From positions 1,240,001-1,304,000 of the forward strand of contig OZ243107.1 of NCBI GenBank assembly GCA_965212245.1: 64,000 nt of DNA, in the 5' to 3' direction. Origin of the DNA: CAKZNE01 sp040222435. Its GTDB lineage: Bacteria; Bacteroidota; Bacteroidia; Flavobacteriales; Schleiferiaceae. The notes beneath the pieces were generated by a model. It worked only from the letters and a program-made list of their open reading frames with translations, ran no database searches and had not been told where the DNA came from. The stretch's first letter is position 1, and each line of letters starts with the position of its first letter. Both the position numbers and the translations under genes were made by a program. Positions 42,001-50,032 of the stretch are shown here, one piece after another.

Positions 42001-44649
42001 CCGGTCGGTGGCGGGCTCCATATTGGCCATCGCTCCATTATGGCCGTTGGGGCCTTCATCCGTAACCACAGTGTCAGAGGCCTCGTTAAAAGGGTAATAG
42101 GCCACGAGGTTGGCTTCGTTTCCGGCCAGGGCCAGGTGCATATTGGCTTGTATTTCGTTCTGGGTACGGAGGTCATTCCAGTAGCGTACTTCATCAATCT
42201 CACCGCTAAAGGCTTCAAAACCGGCAGAGGGCACTGAACCTCCTATGCTCAAATCCAAACCGGTAACGGCTGAATTGATACCGCCATAGAAGCTCCCTAC
42301 ACTTTGTCCGTTAATGTAAGCGTCTACTTTGCTGGGTTGTATGGATAAAGCGATGTGGTACCACTCGTCACCAATAAAGGGATAGGGAATAGTATTATAA
42401 GAACCACCGTTCCATAAACCGATCAGGTCATTCCCTTCATCTATATGAAAACTATAGCGTACCGAGCCCCCGTAACGCATACCGATGATGCCTGAGTTGT
42501 TATTGGTATTGGGTTTTATCCACAGCTCTATGGTGCCGGTAGTGAACTCAAAATCCGCATCATTAGAGATGACTACAAAATCATCGGCACCATCAAAATC
42601 GAGGGTGCGGGATAGGGGCAACACGGTATCAGCAAAGGATACGGTACTTCTGTTCAAGGCCAGATTGAGTGTACAGTTATCGGAAGAACTATTGTCCAGG
42701 TTACTGGTGGTAACAGCCGCAGAACCATTGGTGTAGGCAAACTTGTTGATGTTTTGGGCGATAACCGTAGGTATGGTATTGTCGGCAATGGTCACATAAG
42801 CCGTATCGGTAGCAGTGTTGCCGTCATTATCCAAAACGGTGAGTATTATTTGTGTGCCATTATTGATCCAATCTGTGGAGGCATCCATGTTGGTGAGGGT
42901 ACCATCATTATCGGTAGAAGAATAATCGTAAAGTATACTACCTTTTCCTTTTAAAGCAGGGTAATATCCTACCAATCCGGATTCATTACCGGTGAGTAGG
43001 CGGTTCTTATTGGTTCTTATTTGCTCTGCGTTTCTCCAATCGTTCCAGATGCGAACATCGCTGATCTGCCCTGAAAACACTTCTGCTCCACTGGTGCTGG
43101 AAGCACCAATAGTAAGGTTACGTCCGGTGGTGGCGGAGGAAACTCCTGCGGTAAGTGAGTTCACATATTCTCCGTTCACAAATATATCCGTGCGGGAGGT
43201 GGTGTAAGCCAGAGCAATATGATACCAGGTATCTGCATCAAAACCACTATCATACGTTATGGAGCTGTAAGTACCTCCATTCCATATGGCGATTTGACCG
43301 GCCTGCTGATTTAAATAGTAGCTATACCTAACACCAGTTCCATCTAAACGCATGGCTATTAAACATTTATTACCCGAATAGGAGATCGGTTTAACCCACA
43401 TTTCCAGGGTGCCCACACTGCTTTCATAGGCCGCATTGTTGGGTATGTTTATAAAGTCGTTGGTTCCATCAAAATCCAATGCAGTTACGATGGAAGGGAT
43501 GGAATCTGCATCAGAACAGCTGAAAGCCGTTTGGCTGAGGGAAAGGCTGGCTATACCGCTAACGGCTTTAGAACCATCATCCACGTCATTAGAGGTGAGG
43601 GTGGCTCTGCCCGAAGCATCCAGGTAAAGCACCGCATTTTGCGCGTTGGCTTCTATAGGGGCATTATTCTGCAGGTAGGGATAACCATTATTGATATTGG
43701 GGTCTATAGCCCAAATGGTGTTAAAATTAAAGCCGGTGTAGTTGCCTGAGCTTTTCATCTGGGCGGTTGTAAGGCCGGTACCTTCGTCACTGGTGGCAGT
43801 GCTGTCCGTATTCCAATATGAATCATCTACATCACCACCATCAACATAACTGATCAGGCCGCCCGGATCGGAACTTGGAGAACCACCGCTAACCACACCG
43901 GCTGCATAGCAATATTGTATTTCATAATCTTCTATTTCACCTACCAGGCCACCGGCATCGCCATTGGTGCTATGAACTGAACCGAGTGCGTATGAATTGT
44001 ATAATTCACCGCCTTCCAGGTAACCTATAACACCACCGGTATAATCACCTCCACCGTTTACACTAACGTCTGTAAAGCAGCGCGATATGGTTTCTTCATA
44101 TTGATAGCCGATAAGCCCGCCTATTTCTGTACCTGACCCACTTACCGATCCGGTTACATAGCAGTTAGTAACTGCAACATAGCTGGTACGGCCTATGAGG
44201 CCTCCTACGTAATAATTACCAGTTATAGATACATTTACTAACCCAAGATTTTCAATGGTACAGGGAACAGAGGCATCATCAGCGTAGCCAAAAAGACCTA
44301 TATAATCAGTACTGCTACGGTTTATATTCAGATTGGAGATCTTATAACCATTACCGTTAACACTTCCACTAAACCGGTTAGTGAAATCTCCGATAGGATC
44401 AAATCCGGCACCACTGTTCCAGCCGGAGGTAGCCGAAGCATCAATGTCATTGGTTAAAATAAAATAGTCAGACATGTAGGTGACATTGTCAATGGCCTGC
44501 AGGTCGGTTAAAGTTGAGATTTGCCAGGGGTCACCTTGTGTTCCGGAGCCACCGGAAAACTGTGCATATAATTGGCTTGACCAACTACCCGCCAGCAATA
44601 GAATTAGTAAGATTACAATCCCTTGCCTCGAAGTGCTTTTTAATTTCAT
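39034..44649 (-). CDS. T9SS type A exported protein with GLUG and LamG domains
   Basis: An 1871-residue surface or secreted protein. A signal peptide (~1-30) is followed by a first GLUG repeat region (~31-330), an HYR-like segment split by a LamG domain (~335-690), a second split segment with a LamG domain (~640-910), a second GLUG region (~916-1300), then the ~370-residue C-terminal module shared with the neighbour at 47.0 kb (from ~1423) and a T9SS sorting tail (~1790-1871, ending GTQKIIR). GLUG and LamG domains are typical of adhesins and glycan-binding proteins. The [GLUG-LamG] half is internally duplicated. The start is near a -7 box at 44678, with phased operator repeats further up. Confidence 0.88.
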   Translation of the reverse strand: MKLKSTSRQGIVILLILLLAGSWSSQLYAQFSGGSGTQGDPWQISTLTDLQAIDNVTYMSDYFILTNDIDASATSGWNSGAGFDPIGDFTNRFSGSVNGNGYKISNLNINRSSTDYIGLFGYADDASVPCTIENLGLVNVSITGNYYVGGLIGRTSYVAVTNCYVTGSVSGSGTEIGGLIGYQYEETISRCFTDVSVNGGGDYTGGVIGYLEGGELYNSYALGSVHSTNGDAGGLVGEIEDYEIQYCYAAGVVSGGSPSSDPGGLISYVDGGDVDDSYWNTDSTATSDEGTGLTTAQMKSSGNYTGFNFNTIWAIDPNINNGYPYLQNNAPIEANAQNAVLYLDASGRATLTSNDVDDGSKAVSGIASLSLSQTAFSCSDADSIPSIVTALDFDGTNDFINIPNNAAYESSVGTLEMWVKPISYSGNKCLIAMRLDGTGVRYSYYLNQQAGQIAIWNGGTYSSITYDSGFDADTWYHIALAYTTSRTDIFVNGEYVNSLTAGVSSATTGRNLTIGASSTSGAEVFSGQISDVRIWNDWRNAEQIRTNKNRLLTGNESGLVGYYPALKGKGSILYDYSSTDNDGTLTNMDASTDWINNGTQIILTVLDNDGNTATDTAYVTIADNTIPTVIAQNINKFAYTNGSAAVTTSNLDNSSSDNCTLNLALNRSTVSFADTVLPLSRTLDFDGADDFVVISNDADFEFTTGTIELWIKPNTNNNSGIIGMRYGGSVRYSFHIDEGNDLIGLWNGGSYNTIPYPFIGDEWYHIALSIQPSKVDAYINGQSVGSFYGGINSAVTGLDLSIGGSVPSAGFEAFSGEIDEVRYWNDLRTQNEIQANMHLALAGNEANLVAYYPFNEASDTVVTDEGPNGHNGAMANMEPATDRVNNGTPVFLTGTDGAGHQASDLAFINLVEVPFAGGSGTVEDPWQITTLEQLQAIDDPIYMDRHFILMNDIDASATAGWNGGKGFNPIGNGEFFSDSTIAFKGSFRGMGYIISNLYINRPSMEMVGLFSDLTGDVDSLGFVNDTITGWRYAGPLTGICRECKIERCYATGSTVTVVGATGYAGALLGSISYPSDTISDCYSSGTVTTPLYGGGLSGSATAATIVDCYSSANVNGGNTVGGLIGAISNNVTITQCYATGNVSGVDLVGGLLGGRGNFNVNLSYASGTVTGTNRVGGLIGQFTGNGYTITNNHFSGTVNGGSRTGGLIGTYITGTVSNNYTTSATSGSSDVGGIVGFTQFAFFQPAATNYWNTDSFATGTAGTGLTTAEMKQETKFSGFDFTNTWAIHPLRNDGNPYLRIYESHFPVRGSAWTAGAWDNGTPNDTVNVWIRDNTAPASFTAKDIYIDEATALNTGSGNTINVSRNVYNFGNGFSGTGTVSFDSNGDTLGIYLEAYELEGVINVEGGTTLQTSDSLTLTASSASSYGQIIGDGAVLGNVTSQAWMDVSTARYHYLGSPFTDASLEEFNEGQTMVAANSGQGSVWQWNAATASWEAPSALTDVAVNGKGYAMYAGTNAYGTFLMNGNGVSELDGTVANGNISIALGYNNGQSSAVGFVGGTSQTATEGWNLLSNPYPSQYDWSGQALPSGANDAFYINQGGSYSSYVSGIGINGGTQYMAPFQAFWVQTTNASPGNFTFEQDQRVTAPSTSLMKTSPLDGVWLKVNDSLTSDELFIGFDHQATAGFDAKLDAHKLLNSNAPNLSTKLNGEFYSICRVASNNVSSFPISLNDVEEGKACTFNLNAGQLAAYSAVSLEDKMLNVLHDLKASDYIFIQNDGYGPDRFVLHFSNSQVGSQEIPVAQGWYTYASEEGIEVQLGNLNDVLVEVYDLGGRMIFQLEHQEGVARIPTNQARQLYVVKVTSSSVSGTQKIIR

Positions 44650-44677
44650 GGAGTAACCCGGTTTTTTGTGATGACAC

Positions 44678-44685
44678 CAAAACTA
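44678..44685 (-). promoter_or_regulatory. -7 promoter box of the 1871-residue T9SS gene
   Basis: On the minus strand TAGTTTTG fits TAnnTTTG and lies 28 nt before the ATG; an upstream TTTTTG occupies the -33 position with 23 nt between. The 47.0-kb paralogue has GAGTTTTG at the matching place. Confidence 0.6.
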
Positions 44686-44715
44686 GGCGTAGGTGGGCGC
44701 TTCTATAGCAAAAAG

Positions 44716-44736
44716 GGTGTCCCAAAGGTGTCCCAA
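44716..44736. repeat. Direct repeat pair GGTGTCCCAA, 11-bp period
   Basis: GGTGTCCCAA occurs at 44716-44725 and again at 44727-44736, an 11-bp period (one helical turn), about 67 nt upstream of the T9SS ATG. The phasing suits binding of a LuxR-type activator dimer on one face of DNA. The regulator gene just upstream (44885-46690) is the obvious candidate. Confidence 0.6.
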
Positions 44737-44792
44737 CCCCGGTAATGCTCTGATTTATAGAAAAATATATTTTGAAGTAAATGGGTGGATTT

Positions 44793-44816
44793 AACCTGCT
44801 AATTAGCAGGTTTTTT
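44793..44816 (+). terminator. Perfect palindrome with T-run
   Basis: A 20-nt perfect palindrome (AACCTGCTAATTAGCAGGTT, 44793-44812) followed by a T-run on the plus strand. Both flanking genes run leftwards, so as a terminator it is in the less useful orientation; on the minus strand the T-run becomes an A-run before the stem. It may still mark the end of the TPR regulator transcript. Confidence 0.5.
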
Positions 44817-44884
44817 ACAAAGAACACGCTTGAAAAACGATGGATTATTTTGGAGCAGGTGACTTAAAGCCGGGTTTTGGTCTC

Positions 44885-46690
44885 TCAGCCTTGATTAAGT
44901 CGTGTATTGACCCGGTGTAAGTATTCTACAAATTCATCATTGCTTTCCATCCCTAATTTTTGCCGTACCCGGTGGCGCATATTGCGAATGGCTTTTTCCG
45001 AGCGGTTAAGCACTTTGGCAATTACAGCAGACTCATAGCCCAGGAAGTACATGGCGGCAGACACTAGCTCTGCTTCTTTATCCGGCCCCAGTTCTTCAGA
45101 GAGATATTTCAGTAATTGGGGATACAGTTCCAGCATTTTAGTGTAAATGTTCTCAAAGATCTGCCCCTGTATGCTCTTGATGAGGTGGGCTTTCATTTGA
45201 GCGGCCTTCTTACGCACCAGGGGAGACTCATTGGTGGTGCGCAGTTCTTCCACCATTTCCATAAGCTCGGCATTAATTACCTGTTGTTCTACCACCTGCT
45301 TAATACGCTGGCCGAGGTCCTTTTTCAGTTCATCACTCTTCTCACTAATGCGGATCTTTTCTTCACGCTCCCGCTCTAGCTCCAGTTCTTTGAGACGCTG
45401 ATCCTTTTTGTGAAGGTCTCTCTCTCGTTTTCTGCGCTGAATAATGAGAATCATGATCACCATTAATAAAATTACAAGGCCCAGCAAAGCCAATATCTGG
45501 ACCAACCTGGACCGGCTGCGGGCCCCTAAAAGTTGGTTTTCAGCTTCCTTCTTTTCAGTTTGATAGCGGGTAGCCATTTCCTCCCGGGCCTTGAGGCGTG
45601 TCTCTTCATTTTCCCATTCTGAAATGGAGTCATAGCGTGCAGACCAAAGCAGGTAATCAGGAACATTATGAGTGCTTACGGCATGCAATTCTTTGAGACT
45701 ATAGTAATTGTAAAGGGTGGGTACATGATCCGTAAGGTTGGAATCCAAAGCCTGGATAATAGTATGGGCCTTTTCCAGCTCATTCTGTTCTATCAGGAAT
45801 TCAGCGTAGGATATCTGGTCTGTGAACCAACCAAAGAGATAGGGGTGGGTTTCATATAGTTCAAAGGTCAGGTCAAAGTATTTACGGGCACTATCCGGGA
45901 GGTCTATGCGGGCGAATGAGCGAGCGAGGTTCCGGTAAATAACACGCAACACAAAAGAGTCAGGCTCAACCCGTGCCTCGTTTATGGCTTTTCTGCGCAA
46001 GGCAATCACTTGTTCTTCATCACCTGTTTTAGATTCGGTTAGCAGGGCCAGGGTTTCATACAAAACGGCATTCCCCTGCTTAAAATCGTGTTTGCGACTA
46101 TGTTCAATAGCCTGATTGCAAAAGTTGAGGCCATGATCCACCTCACCAATATTTTGATAAAATACGCACAACTGCCGGTATAGGTCAGCGTATTCGGCAG
46201 GCCTTAGGTTATAGGTGTCCAGCTTTTTTTGCAGTTCAATGCTGGCCTTAAAAGCCAGGTTAACGCTGTCCAGATCAGCCAGTATAAACATCTTGTGGGT
46301 AAAGGCCCACAACTCGTAAAACAGGTTCCCCGCCTTATGGTAATATTTTATTTGCTGATCGGCTAAACGGCTGCTCTCGCGGGCATTTCCGGTAAGCTGA
46401 TAGGCTGCTGCCGTGAGGCGGTTATATAAAAAAGCCTTTTCGCCAGCAGGGCGATCTTCATATTGCTTTTCCAACAAAGGGAAAATAACCGTGATCAGTG
46501 AATCGGCATCACTTTGGTCAAGAGCTCTGAAGTGGGCATTTAACTTCTGAAGCTCTACAGAGTCCACTTCATGATTTTCGATATAAGCGCCAACTCCTTG
46601 GTATGAGTCCGGCAAATCCTGCCCGAAACCTACACTTGGAACGGTAGTTACAAAGAGACACAATAAGAATGTGCCCAAGCAGTTGGCCAT
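44885..46690 (-). CDS. TPR / transmembrane / LuxR-type HTH sensor-regulator (copy 1)
   Basis: A 601-residue protein with a signal-anchor N-terminus (MANCLGTFLLCLFVTTVPSV), six to eight TPR-like units (~40-370), one membrane helix (~410-435, LVQILALLGLVILLMVIMIL), a coiled-coil (~440-490) and a C-terminal LuxR/GerE-type helix-turn-helix (YESAVIAKVLNRSEKAIRNM). The topology suggests a periplasmic TPR domain that signals through the membrane to a DNA-binding output. ATG 46690 is chosen, since the upstream ATG (46714) adds only eight residues before the signal segment. It precedes the 1871-residue T9SS gene by 235 nt, and its likely target is the repeat pair at 44716. Confidence 0.85.
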   Translation of the reverse strand: MANCLGTFLLCLFVTTVPSVGFGQDLPDSYQGVGAYIENHEVDSVELQKLNAHFRALDQSDADSLITVIFPLLEKQYEDRPAGEKAFLYNRLTAAAYQLTGNARESSRLADQQIKYYHKAGNLFYELWAFTHKMFILADLDSVNLAFKASIELQKKLDTYNLRPAEYADLYRQLCVFYQNIGEVDHGLNFCNQAIEHSRKHDFKQGNAVLYETLALLTESKTGDEEQVIALRRKAINEARVEPDSFVLRVIYRNLARSFARIDLPDSARKYFDLTFELYETHPYLFGWFTDQISYAEFLIEQNELEKAHTIIQALDSNLTDHVPTLYNYYSLKELHAVSTHNVPDYLLWSARYDSISEWENEETRLKAREEMATRYQTEKKEAENQLLGARSRSRLVQILALLGLVILLMVIMILIIQRRKRERDLHKKDQRLKELELEREREEKIRISEKSDELKKDLGQRIKQVVEQQVINAELMEMVEELRTTNESPLVRKKAAQMKAHLIKSIQGQIFENIYTKMLELYPQLLKYLSEELGPDKEAELVSAAMYFLGYESAVIAKVLNRSEKAIRNMRHRVRQKLGMESNDEFVEYLHRVNTRLNQG

Positions 46691-46840
46691 AGATTTCTCC
46701 CCGTAATGTGTCATTTACCCGTTAAGGTAGTATTAGGTGGGTGAAGCTACGAAATATTCGTTTTACCTTAAGAGTTGTGGAAACCGCTTAGTAAGAACGC
46801 TTGCAACATAGCCGGGAGGCCAACGAATGTTATAAAAACC

Positions 46841-47020
46841 TTATTTCTGTTCTACCTTCCTGTTGTATACTTTCCTTCCCCCATAGAGCGCCCCGGCCCC
46901 AATGAGCAATTCCACAAAGCCAAAGGGGGTAGGGGCGTCCGGTTCTTCGGGCTGGGCCATGGCCGTAGCTGTGCATAGCAGTGTAAACACGATGATGGGG
47001 ATATATTTTTTTAAGTGCAT
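46841..47020 (-). CDS. Cassette peptide B
   Basis: A 59-residue peptide: signal peptide (MHLKKYIPIIVFTLLCTATA), then PEEPDAPTPFGFVE, a hydrophobic stretch (LLIGAGALYGG) and a basic end (RKVYNRKVEQK). It is a paralogue of the peptides at 38.8, 52.3 and 58.9 kb. ATG 47020 is chosen over one at 47062 because the signal peptide starts there. It lies 20 nt after the stop of the 952-residue T9SS gene, so both are read from one transcript. The TPR-LuxR gene follows on the same strand with 150 nt between, and no terminator is seen there. Confidence 0.85.
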   Translation of the reverse strand: MHLKKYIPIIVFTLLCTATAMAQPEEPDAPTPFGFVELLIGAGALYGGRKVYNRKVEQK

Positions 47021-47040
47021 TTTCAAGGGTGTTTTTAGGG

Positions 47041-49899
47041 TTATCGGATTACTTTGAGGCATTGAGAGAAGTCATCAGCCGATACTTTTAAAATGTAGAG
47101 TCCACGGTCTTTCACATCAAAAGAGGCTTTTCCGTTGAGCTTTTCTTTGCTGTCCACCAGCTGCCCGGCCATATTGTAGACTTCTACCGTGGCATTGTGA
47201 AGTGCCCCCAGCTCTACGTTCAGGCCATGCCCATTAGCATAGCCGTAGACTACAGGCTGCTGTACAGGTCCCTCCACACCAATGGAAGGCTGCCCAAAAT
47301 GAAGGATGAAGCGGTCAGGGCCAAAGGCAATGTCATGGATAAAGTGGTAATCACCGGCCGAAAGGTCATAGGTGATGTTAAGCTTTCGGTCCTCTACTAA
47401 AACCTGTCCAAAAGATTGTAATTGTGAAAGATCAGGACTAATAGACAAGGCTTTTCCATTTTGTTCAAAATCCAGCTTGAGCGGGATGGACCATTTACTG
47501 CTGAGAGGCACCCGGCAAATAGAATAGGTCTCTCCACCCAGGCTGGCATATAGGTTTGGTATATTGTCACCATTGAGGAGCTTTCGTGCATCCAGGGCGG
47601 CATCAAAACCGGAAGAGGCACTGTTGTCAAAACCAATAAAGAGCTGATCCGAAGTGAGGCTGTCTGAAACAGAAAGATAAACCCCATCAATAGGAGAAGT
47701 TTTCATCAGGGCAGTAGAAGGCGCAGTGACTCTCTGGTCCTGTTCAAAAGTGAAGTTGCCGGGAGAACTGTTGGACGTCTGTACCCAAAAGCCCTGGAAA
47801 GGGGCGAGGTACTGCGTGCCCCCATTGGTGCCCACCCCACTTACATACGAAGCATAGCTCCCGCCCTTATTTACATAAAAAGCATTACTCATGCCGGCCG
47901 GAAGAGTTTGTCCGTTCCAATCATACTGTGAAGGATAGGGGTTGGCCAAAAAGTTCCAGCCCTCTGTAGAGCTTTGGCCGGAGCCACCAGTAAAACTTAC
48001 CCCGGCAGCCTGTCCGTCATTATATCCAAGTGCTACAGCGATATCGCCTGAGGCTACCGTACCATCCAGTTCCGACACACCATTGCCACTCATGAGGAAA
48101 GTACCATAGGCATTGGTCCCGGCATATAGGGTATAACCTCGGCCATTGGCCGCCACATCCGAAAGCGAAGAAGGGGCTTCCCAGGAAGCAGAAGAAGCGT
48201 TCCACTGCCATATGGTACCACTGCCATTATTGGCGGCCACCATGGTCTGCCCTTCATTGAACTCCTGGAGGGTAGCATCCGTAAAAGGCGAACCCAGGTA
48301 ATGGTAACGGGCTGAGGAAACGTCCATATAAGCCTGAGAAGTAACATTCCCCAGCACCGTACCATCCCCGATGATCTGGCCATAAGAGGAAGCCGATGAA
48401 GCCGTTAAGGTGAGACTGTCGTTGGTCTGTAAAGTGGTACCCGAACTTATCTGTACCACGCCTTCCATATTGAGCTTTACATTGGAAAGCGAAAGTGTTT
48501 CACCGCTATTGTCAAATATCAGGGTACCGCTACCGCTGATCACATTGGGGTCATAAGAGACAACTTTTGTGTTGTTCAGACTCGTTTCACCGCTGTTGCT
48601 TCCGTCTGCCGTTCCCTGGTTAAAGTTGAAATAACTTATCAGGTTAGCCTCATTACCGGTGAGTTCACCGTTCATATTGGCTTGGATATCAGCTTGGCTG
48701 CGAGCGGTGTTCCAGATACGTACCTCGTCTATAGTACCATCAAAGTAGCGTGACAGGCTGTTTTCGCCCCGCACCCCTATGTACAAGTCTGAGCTACCGT
48801 TATGGATAGTTCCACTGACCGACTTTGTACCATCGGCTACCCCATTTATATAAGCACGCATGGTGGAGCCATCATAGGTAAGGGCAATATGGTACCAATT
48901 GCCGGCTGTTAAGGTAGTGCTGCCGCCAAAGTATTCTTCAGAAGAACCATTAAAGGTTATTGAGTATTCCATCTTCCCAGAGGAAAGCAGTAAGAGGGAG
49001 AATTCCCGTTCGTTATTGGAAAATTTAGATACCAGGGAAGCATGGCTGTTAAAGTTATCGGGTTTTACCCATACCTCGGCCGTAAGACCAGAGCTGAAAT
49101 CAAAGACAGCATTATCTTCGATGGAAACATAATCATCCGAACCATCAAAGTTCAATCCGTTGGCGGGGCTTCCGGTTCCTGTAAAGCTGCCTCCGGCCCC
49201 ATTTACGAGGTTAGAAGAAGCACCGCTAAGGGTAAAATTAGTAAGGCTTCCATTTAGGCTTACCGGTGCCACACCGCCAATATCCCCTGAAATGGTCACG
49301 GTTTCTCCGCTTCCAATAGTGAGGTCAATTCCTGACTCTAAGTCCAAATTTTTAGCGCCAAAGCTTCCGGGGGAAGTGTTCGAAGAAAGGGAAACATCAT
49401 CTGCCGTACCCGGAGCAGAGCCACCGCTCCATGCCGACCCGTTCCAGATATTGCTATTGAGTTCAGCCGTTGGGGCTGATCCGGATCCCAAACCTGAGGA
49501 ATGGGAAAAAGTCAAGCCTGTGGCATACGTCTGTGTGCTTTTTACGGTGTAATAGATACTATTACTTCCATTCGCTCCCAATGAGCTCCCAATACGCCAC
49601 CAATGACTTAGAGGCCCTCCCGGCCAATCTACAAATGAAAGCCGGTATATGTAAATAGACCCCTTTTGATAATAATCAGCCGAATAACTCCCTCCCCACC
49701 CGTCACCTGTGGTGTGTTGCCCCATATAGGTATACACTCCATTGACCGCTGCTGTTCCGGCCCCACTTAATTTTATATCCGCCATTTGGGCCTTTATTTG
49801 GGCGGTGCTGCAAATAATGAGGACAAGGGGAATTAGTGTCTTCGAAAAAAATGATAGGAATACCTGCTTTGCCGGGGAGATTGTAATGTGGAATTGCAT
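47041..49899 (-). CDS. T9SS type A exported protein with LamG domain
   Basis: A 952-residue protein: signal peptide (~1-38, ending STAQIKAQ), an N-terminal region of ~210 residues with no clear homologue (MADIKLSGAGTAAVNGVYTY), a LamG-like domain (~250-420, opening LNFDGSDDYVSIED), then the ~370-residue module shared with the 1871-residue protein (from ~503), and a T9SS sorting tail (~873-952) that is closer to the one at 59.1 kb. The gene is thus a mosaic of the two others. It is preceded by direct repeats at 49964-49981 and followed 20 nt later by peptide B. It is probably surface-attached and used in adhesion or glycan binding, by analogy with LamG proteins. Confidence 0.86.
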   Translation of the reverse strand: MQFHITISPAKQVFLSFFSKTLIPLVLIICSTAQIKAQMADIKLSGAGTAAVNGVYTYMGQHTTGDGWGGSYSADYYQKGSIYIYRLSFVDWPGGPLSHWWRIGSSLGANGSNSIYYTVKSTQTYATGLTFSHSSGLGSGSAPTAELNSNIWNGSAWSGGSAPGTADDVSLSSNTSPGSFGAKNLDLESGIDLTIGSGETVTISGDIGGVAPVSLNGSLTNFTLSGASSNLVNGAGGSFTGTGSPANGLNFDGSDDYVSIEDNAVFDFSSGLTAEVWVKPDNFNSHASLVSKFSNNEREFSLLLLSSGKMEYSITFNGSSEEYFGGSTTLTAGNWYHIALTYDGSTMRAYINGVADGTKSVSGTIHNGSSDLYIGVRGENSLSRYFDGTIDEVRIWNTARSQADIQANMNGELTGNEANLISYFNFNQGTADGSNSGETSLNNTKVVSYDPNVISGSGTLIFDNSGETLSLSNVKLNMEGVVQISSGTTLQTNDSLTLTASSASSYGQIIGDGTVLGNVTSQAYMDVSSARYHYLGSPFTDATLQEFNEGQTMVAANNGSGTIWQWNASSASWEAPSSLSDVAANGRGYTLYAGTNAYGTFLMSGNGVSELDGTVASGDIAVALGYNDGQAAGVSFTGGSGQSSTEGWNFLANPYPSQYDWNGQTLPAGMSNAFYVNKGGSYASYVSGVGTNGGTQYLAPFQGFWVQTSNSSPGNFTFEQDQRVTAPSTALMKTSPIDGVYLSVSDSLTSDQLFIGFDNSASSGFDAALDARKLLNGDNIPNLYASLGGETYSICRVPLSSKWSIPLKLDFEQNGKALSISPDLSQLQSFGQVLVEDRKLNITYDLSAGDYHFIHDIAFGPDRFILHFGQPSIGVEGPVQQPVVYGYANGHGLNVELGALHNATVEVYNMAGQLVDSKEKLNGKASFDVKDRGLYILKVSADDFSQCLKVIR

Positions 49900-49963
49900 G
49901 GAATTGGAATTTTTAATTATTGGCCAAAACTCCCTACTCTTACCACAAACTCCAAAAAAGGCA

Positions 49964-49981
49964 ATCTACATTTGATCTACA
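49964..49981. repeat. Direct repeat pair ATCTACA, 11-bp period
   Basis: ATCTACA occurs at 49964-49970 and 49975-49981, an 11-bp period, about 65 nt upstream of the 952-residue T9SS ATG. The distance matches the GGTGTCCCAA pair of the other module, while the sequence differs, which fits a separate regulator (the gene at 50033-51748). Confidence 0.55.
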
Positions 49982-50032
49982 ACCAAAATAAACTTCTGAT
50001 TTGTAGCGAGTTAAATTTAAGGTCAAATGAAT

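Noticed and set aside
39034..44649. CRISPR-like or satellite repeats in the T9SS gene
   Set aside because: The repeats are in-frame protein domain repeats (GLUG units) with diverged spacing, not identical direct repeats with unique spacers.
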